Source: Candidatus Desulfaltia bathyphila (GTDB lineage: Bacteria > Desulfobacterota > Desulfobacteria > Desulfobacterales > ETH-SRB1). Taken from it: DNA of 41,581 nt. The notes beneath the pieces are model-generated. The model did not search any database. It had not been told where the DNA came from and saw only the letters and a list, made by a program, of their open reading frames with translations. Shown here in pieces: positions 28,096-37,671 of this stretch. Each line of letters begins with the position of its first letter. The first letter of the stretch is position 1. The translations under genes and the position numbers were made by a program. The DNA lies in the NCBI GenBank assembly GCA_014381545.1, contig JACNLL010000065.1, positions 1-41,581 on the forward strand. Direction: 5' to 3'.

Positions 28096-29199
28096 ATGTT
28101 TGATCGGCGGCTTGTACATTACTTTGATTGGGGCTTATTAGGTCTGACCATTATATTTGGATTTGTGGGCATTCTGATTCTTTACAGCGCTGTAATGGCA
28201 GGAACTCCTGGTCCGCAAAAGATGCTGTGCATAAAGCAGTTGGTCTGGTATTTCATCGGATTGGTTGCAATGGTAATTTCCTTTTTGTTTAATTATAAAA
28301 TGCTGGAACGATGGGCCCACGCAATTTATGCTATATGCATCATGCTTTTGATCGCGGTCTTATTTTTCGGAAGTTATGCGGGAGGGGCAAAGCGCTGGTT
28401 GATATTAGGGCCGGTTTCAATTCAACCGTCTGAGATGGTTAAAATAGCTGTAATAATTATTTTGGCCCGTTACTATTCTAAGCATGCAAATATCGGTGGT
28501 TTAACATTACGTGAACTAATAACGCCGTTAATATTTACATTAATCCCTTTTGTTTTGATAGTTAATCAGCCTGATTTAGGGACAGCTATTCTGCTTATAT
28601 TGATTGCCGGCTCAATGACCGTTTTTGTAAAAATTGAAAAGCGTTCATATATATATATAACGGCTTTTTGTTCTATATCGATTCCAGTTATATGGTTTTT
28701 GCTTAAAGAATACCAAAAACAACGAATATTAACATTTTTGAACCCTGACCGCGACCCGCTTGGCGCTGGTTATCATATTATTCAATCCAAAATCGCTGTA
28801 GGTTCCGGCATGATTTTTGGAAAGGGGTTTTTGCAGGGAACTCAAAACATACTTGCTTTTTTACCTGAACAGCATACCGATTTTATATTTTCAGTGCTGG
28901 CCGAGGAGTGGGGTTTTATTGGCTCTCTAATTGCGCTTCTTTTTTTTCTACTGCTTGTTGTTCGGGGTTTGACTATTGCCTATGGGTGCAGAGATACTTT
29001 TGGCACCATACTTGCCGGCGGAATTACTATATTGATATTTTGGCAGATTGTTATAAATATCGGTATGGTTATGGGATTAATGCCGGTTGTAGGAGTCCCT
29101 CTGCCGTTTATCAGCTATGGTGGTTCATCAATAATAACTGTAATGATCTGCATTGGTATCTTAATGAATATAAGCATGAGGCGGTTTTTGATAGAATAA
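28096..29199 (+). CDS. rodA: Rod shape-determining peptidoglycan glycosyltransferase RodA
   Basis: SEDS-family glycosyltransferase that polymerises lipid II with PBP2. 367 residues with about ten hydrophobic helices. SEDS signatures are GAKRWLILGPVSIQPSEMVKIA, QPDLGTAILLILIA, FLPEQHTDFIFSVLAEEWGF (catalytic Asp region) and the C-terminal GVPLPFISYGGSS. Separated from mrdA only by a repeat element, which carries its Shine-Dalgarno (AGGAGCG). RodA rather than FtsW because of the mre-mrdA context. Confidence 0.96.
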   Translation: MFDRRLVHYFDWGLLGLTIIFGFVGILILYSAVMAGTPGPQKMLCIKQLVWYFIGLVAMVISFLFNYKMLERWAHAIYAICIMLLIAVLFFGSYAGGAKRWLILGPVSIQPSEMVKIAVIIILARYYSKHANIGGLTLRELITPLIFTLIPFVLIVNQPDLGTAILLILIAGSMTVFVKIEKRSYIYITAFCSISIPVIWFLLKEYQKQRILTFLNPDRDPLGAGYHIIQSKIAVGSGMIFGKGFLQGTQNILAFLPEQHTDFIFSVLAEEWGFIGSLIALLFFLLLVVRGLTIAYGCRDTFGTILAGGITILIFWQIVINIGMVMGLMPVVGVPLPFISYGGSSIITVMICIGILMNISMRRFLIE

Positions 29200-29234
29200 T
29201 TTCAAGTTTCGCCACCTTTTTGTTTATTAAAGTC

Positions 29235-29259
29235 TTTAACCCGCCTAAGGAGGGTTAAA
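29235..29259 (+). repeat. 8-bp hairpin TTTAACCC/GGGTTAAA after rodA
   Basis: Perfect stem with 9-nt loop, 36 bp after the rodA stop. There is no T-run downstream, so terminator function is doubtful. It abuts the GGTAAGG mini-element. Confidence 0.55.
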
Positions 29260-29260
29260 C

Positions 29261-29293
29261 GGTAAGGGCCAAAATTGAATTTGGCTCCTTTAC
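29261..29293. repeat. 33-bp minimal version of the GGTAAGG-GCC element
   Basis: GGTAAGGGCCAAAAT is followed at once by GAATTTGGCTCCTTTAC, so the two ends of the 213-bp element at 7165 are joined with no interior, giving a near-perfect palindrome. It sits between rodA and the bactofilin gene. Confidence 0.75.
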
Positions 29294-29317
29294 TACAACC
29301 GGAATTCAGGAGGAGGC

Positions 29318-29728
29318 ATGAAAAAAGGAAAGAAAGCAGACTCGATAAACACATTTTTGGGGCCTGATGCCGGTATTGAAGGAAAAATCGAATTTCGGGG
29401 TACTATAAGGATAGATGGAAAGGTTAAAGGTAAAATTTGCAGTAATGGAGGCACTGTCGTCGTAGGAGAAAAAGCCGTTATTGATGCAGAGATTCTTGTT
29501 GATAAGGCAATCATCATGGGTGAGATCAACGGCAGTATAAATGCAAACAACAGAATTGAAATTTATCCTCCTGGCCGTGTTATTGGTGATATTCAGGCAA
29601 ATGTTATTTTAATTGAATCCGGTGCTGTGTTTAATGGAAAATGCAGCATGAAAAACAGGGGAATTTCATCAGAAAAGCCAATAGATTCCGCTAAAAAACT
29701 TAATAATTTAAAGACAAATAAAACCTAA
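29318..29728 (+). CDS. Bactofilin (polymer-forming cytoskeletal protein)
   Basis: 136 residues with the DUF583 right-handed beta-helix: IEGKIEFRGTIRIDGKVKGKI, VVGEKAVIDAEILVDKAIIMGEINGSINAN and IYPPGRVIGDIQANVILIESGAVFNGKC, i.e. repeated short strands with Gly-turns. Bactofilins self-assemble without nucleotide and localise wall enzymes or polar structures. A strong AGGAGGAGG ribosome-binding site precedes ATG 29318. Its position beside the mre/rodA genes suits a role in morphology. The C-terminal ~25 residues are polar and probably disordered. Confidence 0.92.
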   Translation: MKKGKKADSINTFLGPDAGIEGKIEFRGTIRIDGKVKGKICSNGGTVVVGEKAVIDAEILVDKAIIMGEINGSINANNRIEIYPPGRVIGDIQANVILIESGAVFNGKCSMKNRGISSEKPIDSAKKLNNLKTNKT

Positions 29729-29737
29729 AAAAAACCT

Positions 29738-29767
29738 TTGACAATATACTGTTACAGATGCTATGAG
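29738..29767 (+). promoter_or_regulatory. Promoter remnant ahead of the atp operon, -10 interrupted by a repeat element
   Basis: TTGACA at 29738-29743 is followed after 18 nt by TA at 29762-29763, where the element starting TGAGACC begins. The base run TAAT needed to complete TATAAT occurs right after the element (29984-29987). As it stands, the -10 reads TATGAG (4 of 6). Confidence 0.5.
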
Positions 29768-29985
29768 ACCTTTGAAAAATACCAAATTTTGTTCAAGTTC
29801 AAGGAAGGCGAAAATTTGAGCCCTGATGCTTTACTGCGTGTAACCGTAGGAATACATTGATTTCGAGGATAGCGCTAAAGCTTCACTCCGTGCCAAAATT
29901 TGAGCCTGACGCTGACACGAAGTGACACGCAGTAAAGCATCAGCGTTCAATTGGGCAAAAGGGGGCGTTTTGCAAAGGTCTCATA
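29762..29985. repeat. 224-bp element with TATGAGACCTTTG terminal inverted repeats
   Basis: Ends TATGAGACCTTTG and CAAAGGTCTCATA are perfect 13-bp inverted repeats, related to the ends of the 11571 element (AGACCTTTG). The interior differs. It contains a perfect 19-bp inverted repeat (CTGATGCTTTACTGCGTGT at 29823-29841; complement at 29925-29943) and a direct repeat AAAATTTGAGCC. No ORF. It fills most of the 276-bp gap between the bactofilin and atp genes. Confidence 0.85.
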
Positions 29986-30004
29986 ATGTGATGGAGGATT
30001 TCTC

Positions 30005-30433
30005 ATGGTTAGTGTTGATGGATCACTTTTTATACAAATCGCCAATTTCATCTTTTTAATATGGGTTTTAAATGTCGTTTTATATAAACCGATCCGGAAG
30101 GTTCTGACCCAAAGAAAGGAAAAAATTACCGGTTTCGAGCAGAGAATTGATACGATTGGGAAGGATGTTAAGGAAAAGGATGATGCCTTTAGCCTGGGAA
30201 TTAAGGAGGCAAGGGCTAAGGGATTGAATGAAAAAGGGGTTTTGTTGCAGGAAGCCGCTGATGAAGAAAGAGAGATAATTGAAAAAATAAATAAAAAGGC
30301 TCAGGCAAACCTGGCGGAGATTCGCGCAAAAATCGCAAAGGATGTAGAGAGCGTCGGCAAATCATTGCAACAGGAACTGGATGTTTTTGCAAATGAGATT
30401 GGTCAAAAAATTCTGGGGAGGGCTTTTGAATGA
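30005..30433 (+). CDS. atpF': ATP synthase F0 subunit b' (second b-type stator subunit)
   Basis: One half of a b/b' peripheral stalk. 142 residues: one N-terminal membrane helix (about residues 7-28, LFIQIANFIFLIWVLNVVLY), then a long charged helix (KPIRKVLTQRKEKITGFEQ...EKINKKAQANLAEIRAK). Shorter and without the long C-terminus of the following b subunit. Strong GGAGG before ATG 30005; ATGA overlap with atpF. Confidence 0.92.
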   Translation: MVSVDGSLFIQIANFIFLIWVLNVVLYKPIRKVLTQRKEKITGFEQRIDTIGKDVKEKDDAFSLGIKEARAKGLNEKGVLLQEAADEEREIIEKINKKAQANLAEIRAKIAKDVESVGKSLQQELDVFANEIGQKILGRAFE

Positions 30434-31038
30434 AGCTGTTTAATAAAAAAGAGCCTGGTATTAGCCGGAAGCGTAATTTAATTGCAATTATGACAATTGT
30501 TGTTGTGGTTTTGATATTTTCCGGAGTTGCCTTTGGCTCATCCGGAGGGGAGCATGGGCCAAAAGGTTGGGTGGCTACAGATACTTACAAGGTCATGAAT
30601 TTTACTGTTTTAATCGTGGCCTTGTTTTTTCTTTTACGGAAGCCTGTGGCTCAGGCGCTAAATGCGCGCATTAAAGGGATACAGGATCAGTTAGACGAGC
30701 TGGAAGTTAAGAAAAAGGAGGCTGAGAAGAAGCTGGCCGAATATAACGAAAGGCTTTTCCTGTTAGATAAAGAGGCCGAGAAGATAGTCGCAGAATACAT
30801 TAAACAGGGGAATGAGGCCAAGGCGAGAATACTTGAGGAGGCTGGATCAGAAGCTAAAAAACTTGAGGAACAGGCCAAAAGAAATATTGAGAATGAATTT
30901 AAACAAGCCAAGTCAAAGCTTCAGGAAGAGATATCTGAAAAGGCCCTTTTAAAAGCCGAAGAGATTATTAAAAGCAAAATTACGACTGAAGATCAGGATA
31001 GACTTATAGATGAATATTTAGAGAAGGTGGTGGCATAA
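30430..31038 (+). CDS. atpF: ATP synthase F0 subunit b
   Basis: Peripheral-stalk subunit. 202 residues, longer than the usual ~160 because of an N-terminal extension with its own hydrophobic segment (about residues 16-36, ending VAFGSSGGEHG, which looks like a cleavable signal) before the normal membrane helix (about 55-72, VMNFTVLIVALFFLLRKPV). A long coiled-coil tail follows (LDELEVKKKEAEKKLAEYNE and onward). Such an extended b subunit is common, to my knowledge, in deltaproteobacteria with b/b' stalks. Overlaps both neighbours. Confidence 0.94.
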   Translation: MKLFNKKEPGISRKRNLIAIMTIVVVVLIFSGVAFGSSGGEHGPKGWVATDTYKVMNFTVLIVALFFLLRKPVAQALNARIKGIQDQLDELEVKKKEAEKKLAEYNERLFLLDKEAEKIVAEYIKQGNEAKARILEEAGSEAKKLEEQAKRNIENEFKQAKSKLQEEISEKALLKAEEIIKSKITTEDQDRLIDEYLEKVVA

Positions 31039-31589
31039 TGAAGAATTTGACTATTGCACGGCGTTATGCCAGGGCGCTTCTGCTTATTGGCAAAGAGGAC
31101 GGCCAGGCCGAAACTTATAGAGATGAACTTGATATGATTTCAGGTTTGATCCAGAAGGAGCCGGAGCTTGAGCAGGCAATCTGTAATCCTCTTTACGATG
31201 TTGAAGGCCGGAGAAAAGTTTTGAAGGCAATCATTGATAAACTGAATCCTACTAAGATTATGTCATCATACCTTTTGTTGCTGTTTGATAAGGGGAGGAT
31301 TGGGTTTTTGAATAATATCAGCGGGTTTTATAAAAAACTGGCTGATGAGTTAAAAGGCATTGCGCGTGCCAGCCTGGTTTCGGCTACCGAGCTTTCATCC
31401 GAAACCATTGAGAAGATTCGCAGTGCTCTGTCGAAAAGGACAGGCAAGGAGGTTATACTGGAGGTGGAACAGGATCCTGAACTTATCGGCGGAATTGTTA
31501 CCAGGATAGGTGATCTTGTTTTAGACGGGAGTGTTGAAACACAATTACTCAATATGAAAGAATCTTTAAAAAGGAGTGAGAGTGTATAA
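31038..31589 (+). CDS. atpH: ATP synthase F1 subunit delta
   Basis: Connects the peripheral stalk to the alpha3beta3 head. 183 residues with the N-terminal [18 protein letters not shown] and the C-terminal signature [26 protein letters not shown]. Starts in the atpF stop (TAATG) and its own stop overlaps the atpA start in the same way, so translation is coupled. Confidence 0.96.
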   Translation: MKNLTIARRYARALLLIGKEDGQAETYRDELDMISGLIQKEPELEQAICNPLYDVEGRRKVLKAIIDKLNPTKIMSSYLLLLFDKGRIGFLNNISGFYKKLADELKGIARASLVSATELSSETIEKIRSALSKRTGKEVILEVEQDPELIGGIVTRIGDLVLDGSVETQLLNMKESLKRSESV

Positions 31590-33106
31590 TGGAATTAAAA
31601 GCCGAAGAAATAAGTCAAATTATTAGAGAGCAGATTACCGACTATGACAAGAAGGTCGAGTTAAGCGAGACAGGGGTCGTATTGTCGGTAGGTGATGGGA
31701 TCGCCAGGATATATGGTCTTGAAAAAGCCATGGCATTGGAACTTGTTGAATTTCCGGGCAATATTCTGGGGCTTGTATTGAACCTCGAAGAAGATAATGT
31801 GGGTGTCGCGATTATGGGCGAAGATATCCATATTAAAGAGGGTGATATGGTCAAGCGTACTGGACGTATTGCTCAGGTACCTGTGGGTGAAGCAGTTCTG
31901 GGACGCGTAGTATCAGCCGTCGGTGAACCCATTGACGGTAAAGGCCCTATCGACGCAAAAGAGTTCAGAAGGGTCGAGATGGTTGCGCCGGGTGTTATTG
32001 CCAGAAAAGGTGTACATGAACCCATGTACACCGGTCTTAAAGCTATCGATTCCATGACACCGGTCGGTCGTGGTCAGCGCGAACTTATAATCGGTGACCG
32101 GCAGATCGGCAAGACAGCGATCGGAGTCGATGCCATCATTAATCAAAAGGGTAAAGATGTATATTGCATTTATGTTGCATGCGGTCAGAAAAAATCGACG
32201 GTTGCCCAGATAGTTGCGGCTCTTGAAAAACATGGGTCTATGGAATATACCACAGTAGTGGCGGCATGCGCCAGTGACCCTGCAACCTTGCAGTTTATAG
32301 CCCCCTATTCAGGATGCGCTATGGGGGAATATTTCCGTGATAAAGGGCAGCATGCGCTGATAATTTATGATGATCTTTCAAAACAGGCAGCGGCATACCG
32401 TCAGGTTTCTCTTCTTTTGAGACGCCCGCCGGGCCGTGAAGCATTTCCAGGTGATATTTTTTATAACCATTCTCGGCTTCTCGAGCGCGCCGCCAAACTG
32501 AACGATGAGCTCGGCGCCGGTTCTCTGACAGCCCTTCCGATTATTGAAACCCAGGCCGGTGACATTTCAGCGTATATTCCGACAAATGTTATATCCATTA
32601 CCGACGGCCAGATATTTCTTGAGCCGGGTCTGTTCTTTGCAGGTATAAGGCCTTCAATCAATGTCGGCCTTTCCGTATCGCGTGTGGGTGGAGCTGCCCA
32701 GGTCAAAGCCATGAAACAGGTGGCAGGTACTCTTCGGCTCGATCTGGCGCAGTATCGGGAGCTGGAAGCGTTTGCCGCTTTTGGAAGCGATCTTGACGCC
32801 GCAACTCAGAAGCAGCTTGCACGGGGTGCAAGACTTGTCGAGATTTTGAAGCAGGGGCAATTTCAACCATTATCGATGGAAAAGCAGGTGTCCATACTTT
32901 ATGCAGGCACAAAAGGTTTCCTTGACAATTATCCTCTCGATGTTCTGGCAAAATATGAGGCAGGTCTTTACACATTCTTAGAGGAAAGATACCCCAAAAT
33001 ATTTACCGAGCTTGCAGATAAACAGGAAATTTCAGACGATCTGGACAAGACAATGGCAGAGGCATTCAAAGCTTATGACGAAGAGTTTAAAGATACGATA
33101 AAATAA
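31589..33106 (+). CDS. atpA: ATP synthase F1 subunit alpha
   Basis: Non-catalytic nucleotide-binding subunit of the rotary head. 505 residues: N-terminal beta-barrel, P-loop [13 protein letters not shown] (the common Thr after GDRQ is Ile here), and the signature [22 protein letters not shown] with [10 protein letters not shown], followed by the C-terminal helical domain. ATG within TAATG at the atpH stop. Confidence 0.98.
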   Translation: MELKAEEISQIIREQITDYDKKVELSETGVVLSVGDGIARIYGLEKAMALELVEFPGNILGLVLNLEEDNVGVAIMGEDIHIKEGDMVKRTGRIAQVPVGEAVLGRVVSAVGEPIDGKGPIDAKEFRRVEMVAPGVIARKGVHEPMYTGLKAIDSMTPVGRGQRELIIGDRQIGKTAIGVDAIINQKGKDVYCIYVACGQKKSTVAQIVAALEKHGSMEYTTVVAACASDPATLQFIAPYSGCAMGEYFRDKGQHALIIYDDLSKQAAAYRQVSLLLRRPPGREAFPGDIFYNHSRLLERAAKLNDELGAGSLTALPIIETQAGDISAYIPTNVISITDGQIFLEPGLFFAGIRPSINVGLSVSRVGGAAQVKAMKQVAGTLRLDLAQYRELEAFAAFGSDLDAATQKQLARGARLVEILKQGQFQPLSMEKQVSILYAGTKGFLDNYPLDVLAKYEAGLYTFLEERYPKIFTELADKQEISDDLDKTMAEAFKAYDEEFKDTIK

Positions 33107-33118
33107 AGGCTGGGCTCT

Positions 33119-34012
33119 ATGGCAACGTTAAAAGAGGTCGAAACAAAGATAGGTGCGGTAAAAAAGACAAAGCAGATAACAAAGGCCATGAATATGGTGG
33201 CCACTTCCAAGCTGCGCGGCGCCCAACAGAAGATGGATGCGTTCAGGCCATATGCCTTCAAATTTGCTGAGGTTTTGGGGAGCCTTGCAGAAAAGGCCGG
33301 AGAGGAAGCAAGCCCGTTGTTGATACCCCGAGAGGAAGTTAAGAAGATACATGTTATTTTGTGTACTTCAGACAGGGGATTATGCGCTGGCTTTAATGCA
33401 CATCTTATTTCAATGGCCCAAAAATTTGCAAAGGAAAAATCTGAGCAAAACATTGAGGTTGTATTTACTAATTTTGGCAAGAAGGGGCGTAACTGGTGCC
33501 GTAAAAGCGGTTTTCCTATTTTAAATGAACATCTTGGCATCGTGGGGGCAAAATTTGGATTTAGCATCGCAACTGTTGCCGGTCAGAGGGCTGTTGATGG
33601 ATTTTTAGATGAAGAATACGATGAAGTTTACATTGTTTCTTCAGAATTTGTTAGTATGGCAAGACAGACCCCGGTAATGCAGCAGCTTTTGCCGATACAG
33701 CCTATTGAATTGCCTGAGGAAGAGACAACTGAGGAGGAAAAGCCTTATCTCGCGGAACATATCTGCGAGCCTTCAACAAATGAACTGCTTGGCGATATGC
33801 TTCCAAGGCATGTTTATGTTCAATTATACAGCGCACTTCTGGAGACATCCACAAGCGAACATGCTGCGCGCATGACCGCCATGGATAATGCTACAAAAGC
33901 CTGTGATGACATGGTTGATGCTTTAACGCTTGCATATAATAAGGCGCGTCAGGCCGGCATTACTGCTGACTTGATGGATATTGTCGGTGGCGCTGAAGCG
34001 CTTAAAGGATAA
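33119..34012 (+). CDS. atpG: ATP synthase F1 subunit gamma
   Basis: Central rotor shaft. 297 residues with the conserved N-terminus ATLKEVETKIGAVKKTKQIT KAMNMVATSKL and C-terminal EHAARMTAMDNATKACDDM helix, which contacts the head. An acidic insertion (PEEETTEEEKPYLAEH, about residues 200-216) lies between the two, as in several related bacteria. 12 bp after atpA. Confidence 0.97.
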   Translation: MATLKEVETKIGAVKKTKQITKAMNMVATSKLRGAQQKMDAFRPYAFKFAEVLGSLAEKAGEEASPLLIPREEVKKIHVILCTSDRGLCAGFNAHLISMAQKFAKEKSEQNIEVVFTNFGKKGRNWCRKSGFPILNEHLGIVGAKFGFSIATVAGQRAVDGFLDEEYDEVYIVSSEFVSMARQTPVMQQLLPIQPIELPEEETTEEEKPYLAEHICEPSTNELLGDMLPRHVYVQLYSALLETSTSEHAARMTAMDNATKACDDMVDALTLAYNKARQAGITADLMDIVGGAEALKG

Positions 34013-34077
34013 ACCTGGAACTGAATTAATCGTTAATCGAATAACGAGTAATCAATAACAGATTTGGAGGTCTATAG

Positions 34078-35493
<1,416 letters not shown>

Positions 35494-35511
35494 AAATATA
35501 GAGGGAAAATT

Positions 35512-35922
35512 ATGGCTGGAAATATCCGTTTAGAAGTAGTTACGCCGGAAGCATCTGTTGTGAGTGAAGATGCTCAGATTGTGGTGGCCCCCGGTACCCT
35601 TGGAGAGTTTGGCGTTTTAATCGGCCATACCCCTTTTTTGACAACCCTTAAGCTGGGCACAATTCGTTATAAGGCTGCAGATGGGGTTGAAAAATGCGTT
35701 TTTATTAGTTCCGGGTTCGCGGAGGCGCTTCCTGATAAGGTAACTGTGCTGGCTGAGTCTGCTGAAAGAAGACGCGATATAGATATAGAACGTGTTAAAG
35801 AAGCTCTAAAACGCGCTCAGGAGCGTTTGGCCTCAAAGAAACCAGATATTAATTATGAGAGAGCCAGGGCAGCTCTGGCAAGAGCATTGCATCGCATTAA
35901 GCTTGTTGGAACAAGAGGGTAA
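35512..35922 (+). CDS. atpC: ATP synthase F1 subunit epsilon
   Basis: Central-stalk subunit that can inhibit ATP hydrolysis. 136 residues with the N-terminal beta-sandwich (IRLEVVTPEASVVSEDAQIVVAPGTLGEFGVLIGHTPFLT) and the C-terminal two-helix region (RRRDIDIERVKEALKRAQERL). Last gene of the operon, followed by two hairpins. Confidence 0.96.
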   Translation: MAGNIRLEVVTPEASVVSEDAQIVVAPGTLGEFGVLIGHTPFLTTLKLGTIRYKAADGVEKCVFISSGFAEALPDKVTVLAESAERRRDIDIERVKEALKRAQERLASKKPDINYERARAALARALHRIKLVGTRG

Positions 35923-35940
35923 GGGTGTAATTGATATAAA

Positions 35941-35968
35941 ACCTGTTTTTCGCCCTGAAATAACAGGT
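35941..35968 (+). terminator. Hairpin ACCTGTT/AACAGGT after atpC
   Basis: 7-bp perfect stem with a 14-nt loop, followed by ATTCTTTTAT; a weak first terminator candidate 18 bp after atpC. Confidence 0.5.
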
Positions 35969-35992
35969 CAATTCTTTTATAAATATTGCAAC

Positions 35993-36025
35993 AAGGGCGG
36001 ACCATAATATGGTTTGCCCTTTTTT
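35993..36025 (+). terminator. Rho-independent terminator of the atp operon
   Basis: AAGGGCGGACCATA pairs with TATGGTTTGCCCTT (one mismatch) and is followed by a run of six T. It ends 22 bp before the next start codon. Confidence 0.85.
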
Positions 36026-36046
36026 ATTAATTCAAGTCGGTGATAG

Positions 36047-36817
36047 ATGCGAAATATTGCGGGAAATGTTGCTGTTATTATTCTGGCGGCTGGAAAGGGC
36101 ACACGCATGAAGTCCGGCAATGCCAAGGTGCTGCATAAAATTCTTGGCAAACCCATGGTGATATATGTTGTCGAAACAGCAAAAAGGGTTGCCGGAAATA
36201 ATGTGATACTGGTTGTAGGCAACCAGGCTGATAAGATACGTGCAATAGTATCAGAGAAGGAAAATGATGAGTTGATTTATGCTGCGCAGAAAGATCAGCT
36301 CGGAACAGGTCATGCTGTTTTGTGTGCGCTGCCTTATATACCTGAACATATAGAAGATGTGGTTATATTATGCGGTGATGTGCCGCTGCTTAGTTCAGAT
36401 ACCGTTATACGGCTTATAGATGATCATATTAGGGCAAAACGCGACATATCCCTTTTAGCGGTTGAGATCGACAATCCTACAGGTTACGGCAGGCTTATAT
36501 TGGATGAAGACTTGCACGTTTCTAAAATAGTTGAAGAAGCGGATGCAACAGACGAACAAAAAAGGATAAAGACTATAAATGCAGGCATCTATTGCGTAAA
36601 AAAGGAATTTTTATTAGATTCTTTGGGAAAGATAAAATCGGATAATGCTCAAGCCGAACTTTATCTTACAGATATAGTCGAAATAGGGTATAGAGAAAAA
36701 AAGGTTCTTGGTGTATTGGTGGGTAGAGATTTTGAAGAGGTTATAGGTGTTAATACCTGTCAGGATCTAATAACGGTTGAGGCTATCATGCATAAAAGGT
36801 TAGGTAAAATATCTTGA
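36047..36817 (+). CDS. Nucleotidyltransferase of the GlmU N-terminal (UDP-GlcNAc pyrophosphorylase) type, lacking the acetyltransferase domain
   Basis: 256 residues that match only the uridylyltransferase half of GlmU: VAVIILAAGKGTRMKSG (nucleotide loop), AKVLHKILGKPMV, KDQLGTGHAVLCAL, LCGDVPLLS (Mg-binding Asp), GYGRLILDED, IVEEADAT, INAGIYCVKK, NAQAELYLTDIVEI. Bifunctional GlmU is about 450 residues with a left-handed beta-helix; here the frame stops at MHKRLGKIS, just where the linker helix would begin. The next gene starts 46 bp later, so no frameshifted remainder can fit. It probably makes UDP-GlcNAc or a similar UDP-sugar, with GlcN-1-P acetylation done elsewhere. Confidence 0.9.
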   Translation: MRNIAGNVAVIILAAGKGTRMKSGNAKVLHKILGKPMVIYVVETAKRVAGNNVILVVGNQADKIRAIVSEKENDELIYAAQKDQLGTGHAVLCALPYIPEHIEDVVILCGDVPLLSSDTVIRLIDDHIRAKRDISLLAVEIDNPTGYGRLILDEDLHVSKIVEEADATDEQKRIKTINAGIYCVKKEFLLDSLGKIKSDNAQAELYLTDIVEIGYREKKVLGVLVGRDFEEVIGVNTCQDLITVEAIMHKRLGKIS

Positions 36818-36862
36818 CTTTAGCTTATAGAAAAGATTAAATATAGATAATGAGGTGTAAGA

Positions 36863-37102
36863 TTGGATAACGACTTGATTTTACAACAGTTTGAAGAAAT
36901 TGAAGAAAAAGTTGTAAGATTGGTTGATTTCTGCAGGTCACATGAAGCGGCTGATGCAGAACTTAGAAAAACGATTGAAAGATTGGAACAGGAGCTTCAA
37001 AGTAAGGTTGAGGCGGAAGAGAGTTATTCAGAAGAAAGGGATTTGGTGCGGTCAAAGGTTGATGGTTTGTTGGTCAAATTAAATAATATCATAGAATCTT
37101 AA
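36863..37102 (+). CDS. ZapB-like coiled-coil cell division protein (putative)
   Basis: 79 residues, almost entirely helical with heptad character (ILQQFEEIEEKVVRLVDFC, then ELRKTIERLEQELQSKVEAEE, ending KVDGLLVKLNNIIES). Size and composition are like ZapB, and it is immediately upstream of zapA, which supports a divisome role. TTG start at 36863 with AGGTG 7 nt upstream; the frame has no ATG near the beginning. Confidence 0.75.
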   Translation: MDNDLILQQFEEIEEKVVRLVDFCRSHEAADAELRKTIERLEQELQSKVEAEESYSEERDLVRSKVDGLLVKLNNIIES

Positions 37103-37142
37103 TACCAGCAGCCAACAAAATGAAAGGAAGAATACTTATTCA

Positions 37143-37436
37143 TTGGAACAACTCGTCACAATAGAGCTATTTGGGCAGCCTTATACATTTAAAGCTGAAT
37201 CAGAAATCACAGAGGCAAAAGAGGTCGCTGAATCACTGGTAAAAGAGGTAACCAGGGTTGAAACTCAGCAATCAGGCAAAGCATCTGATATTACGAAGCT
37301 GGCGATATTGATTTTAGCTGCTCTAAACATTGCTAATGAAAATTTTGAGCTAAAAAGGAATTATTCGGATTTATTACAGGAGCTTTCTAAACGTTCAGCA
37401 AGTTTAATACGTACATTAAGCGCTAATATGCAATAA
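37143..37436 (+). CDS. zapA: Cell division protein ZapA
   Basis: FtsZ-ring-associated protein that cross-links protofilaments. 97 residues with the family N-terminus VTIELFGQPYTFKAESE, the helix ITKLAILILAALNIANENFEL, and a C-terminal coiled coil. TTG start at 37143 with AAGGAAG upstream. Followed by 6S RNA, the same neighbour pair as in gammaproteobacteria, where zapA (ygfE) precedes ssrS. Confidence 0.9.
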   Translation: MEQLVTIELFGQPYTFKAESEITEAKEVAESLVKEVTRVETQQSGKASDITKLAILILAALNIANENFELKRNYSDLLQELSKRSASLIRTLSANMQ

Positions 37437-37489
37437 TATAAGCAGCTGTCAGGTTGCAACCAAATGAATAAGCGGATCGCTTAAAAGGT

Positions 37490-37671
37490 ACGACCCCTGC
37501 CGTGTTCGTGATTGGAAGATGTTCTTTGACCCAACATTCATATTTAAGGGAGCTTTCACTGGTTTTGGTGAGCAGGTTCTGCTTGTACAGAAAAGCCTAA
37601 AGAAACTATAAGGCGCCCACTTTGAGCCTTGGCTCAAAGACCTTCTAACACGGCTATTTGGCGGGGGTCCT
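37490..37671 (+). ncRNA. ssrS: 6S RNA
   Basis: The ends pair as a closing stem (GACCCCTGCC at 37492-37501 with GGCGGGGGTC at 37660-37669, one G-U), followed by a second stem GTGTT/AACAC. The central bulge hallmarks resemble E. coli 6S: GGTTTTGGTGAGCAGG..., AGAAAAGCCTAAAG, and a downstream stem TTTGAGCCTTGGCTCAAA like the CUUGAACCAAGGGUUCAAG stem. It lies directly after zapA. 6S RNA binds the sigma-70 holoenzyme and mimics an open promoter. The exact ends are estimated to within several nt. Confidence 0.9.

Noticed and set aside
29235-29259. Rho-independent terminator after rodA
   Set aside because: The stem is good but no T-run follows; listed as a hairpin only.
33073-33567. 164-codon antisense ORF across atpG (and similar antisense ORFs over sucC, sucD and atpD)
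   Set aside because: Opposite strand of well-identified genes; the open frame follows from codon bias.
36818-36862. Frameshifted acetyltransferase half of GlmU
   Set aside because: Only 45 bp before the next gene; no hexapeptide-repeat coding sequence in any frame there.
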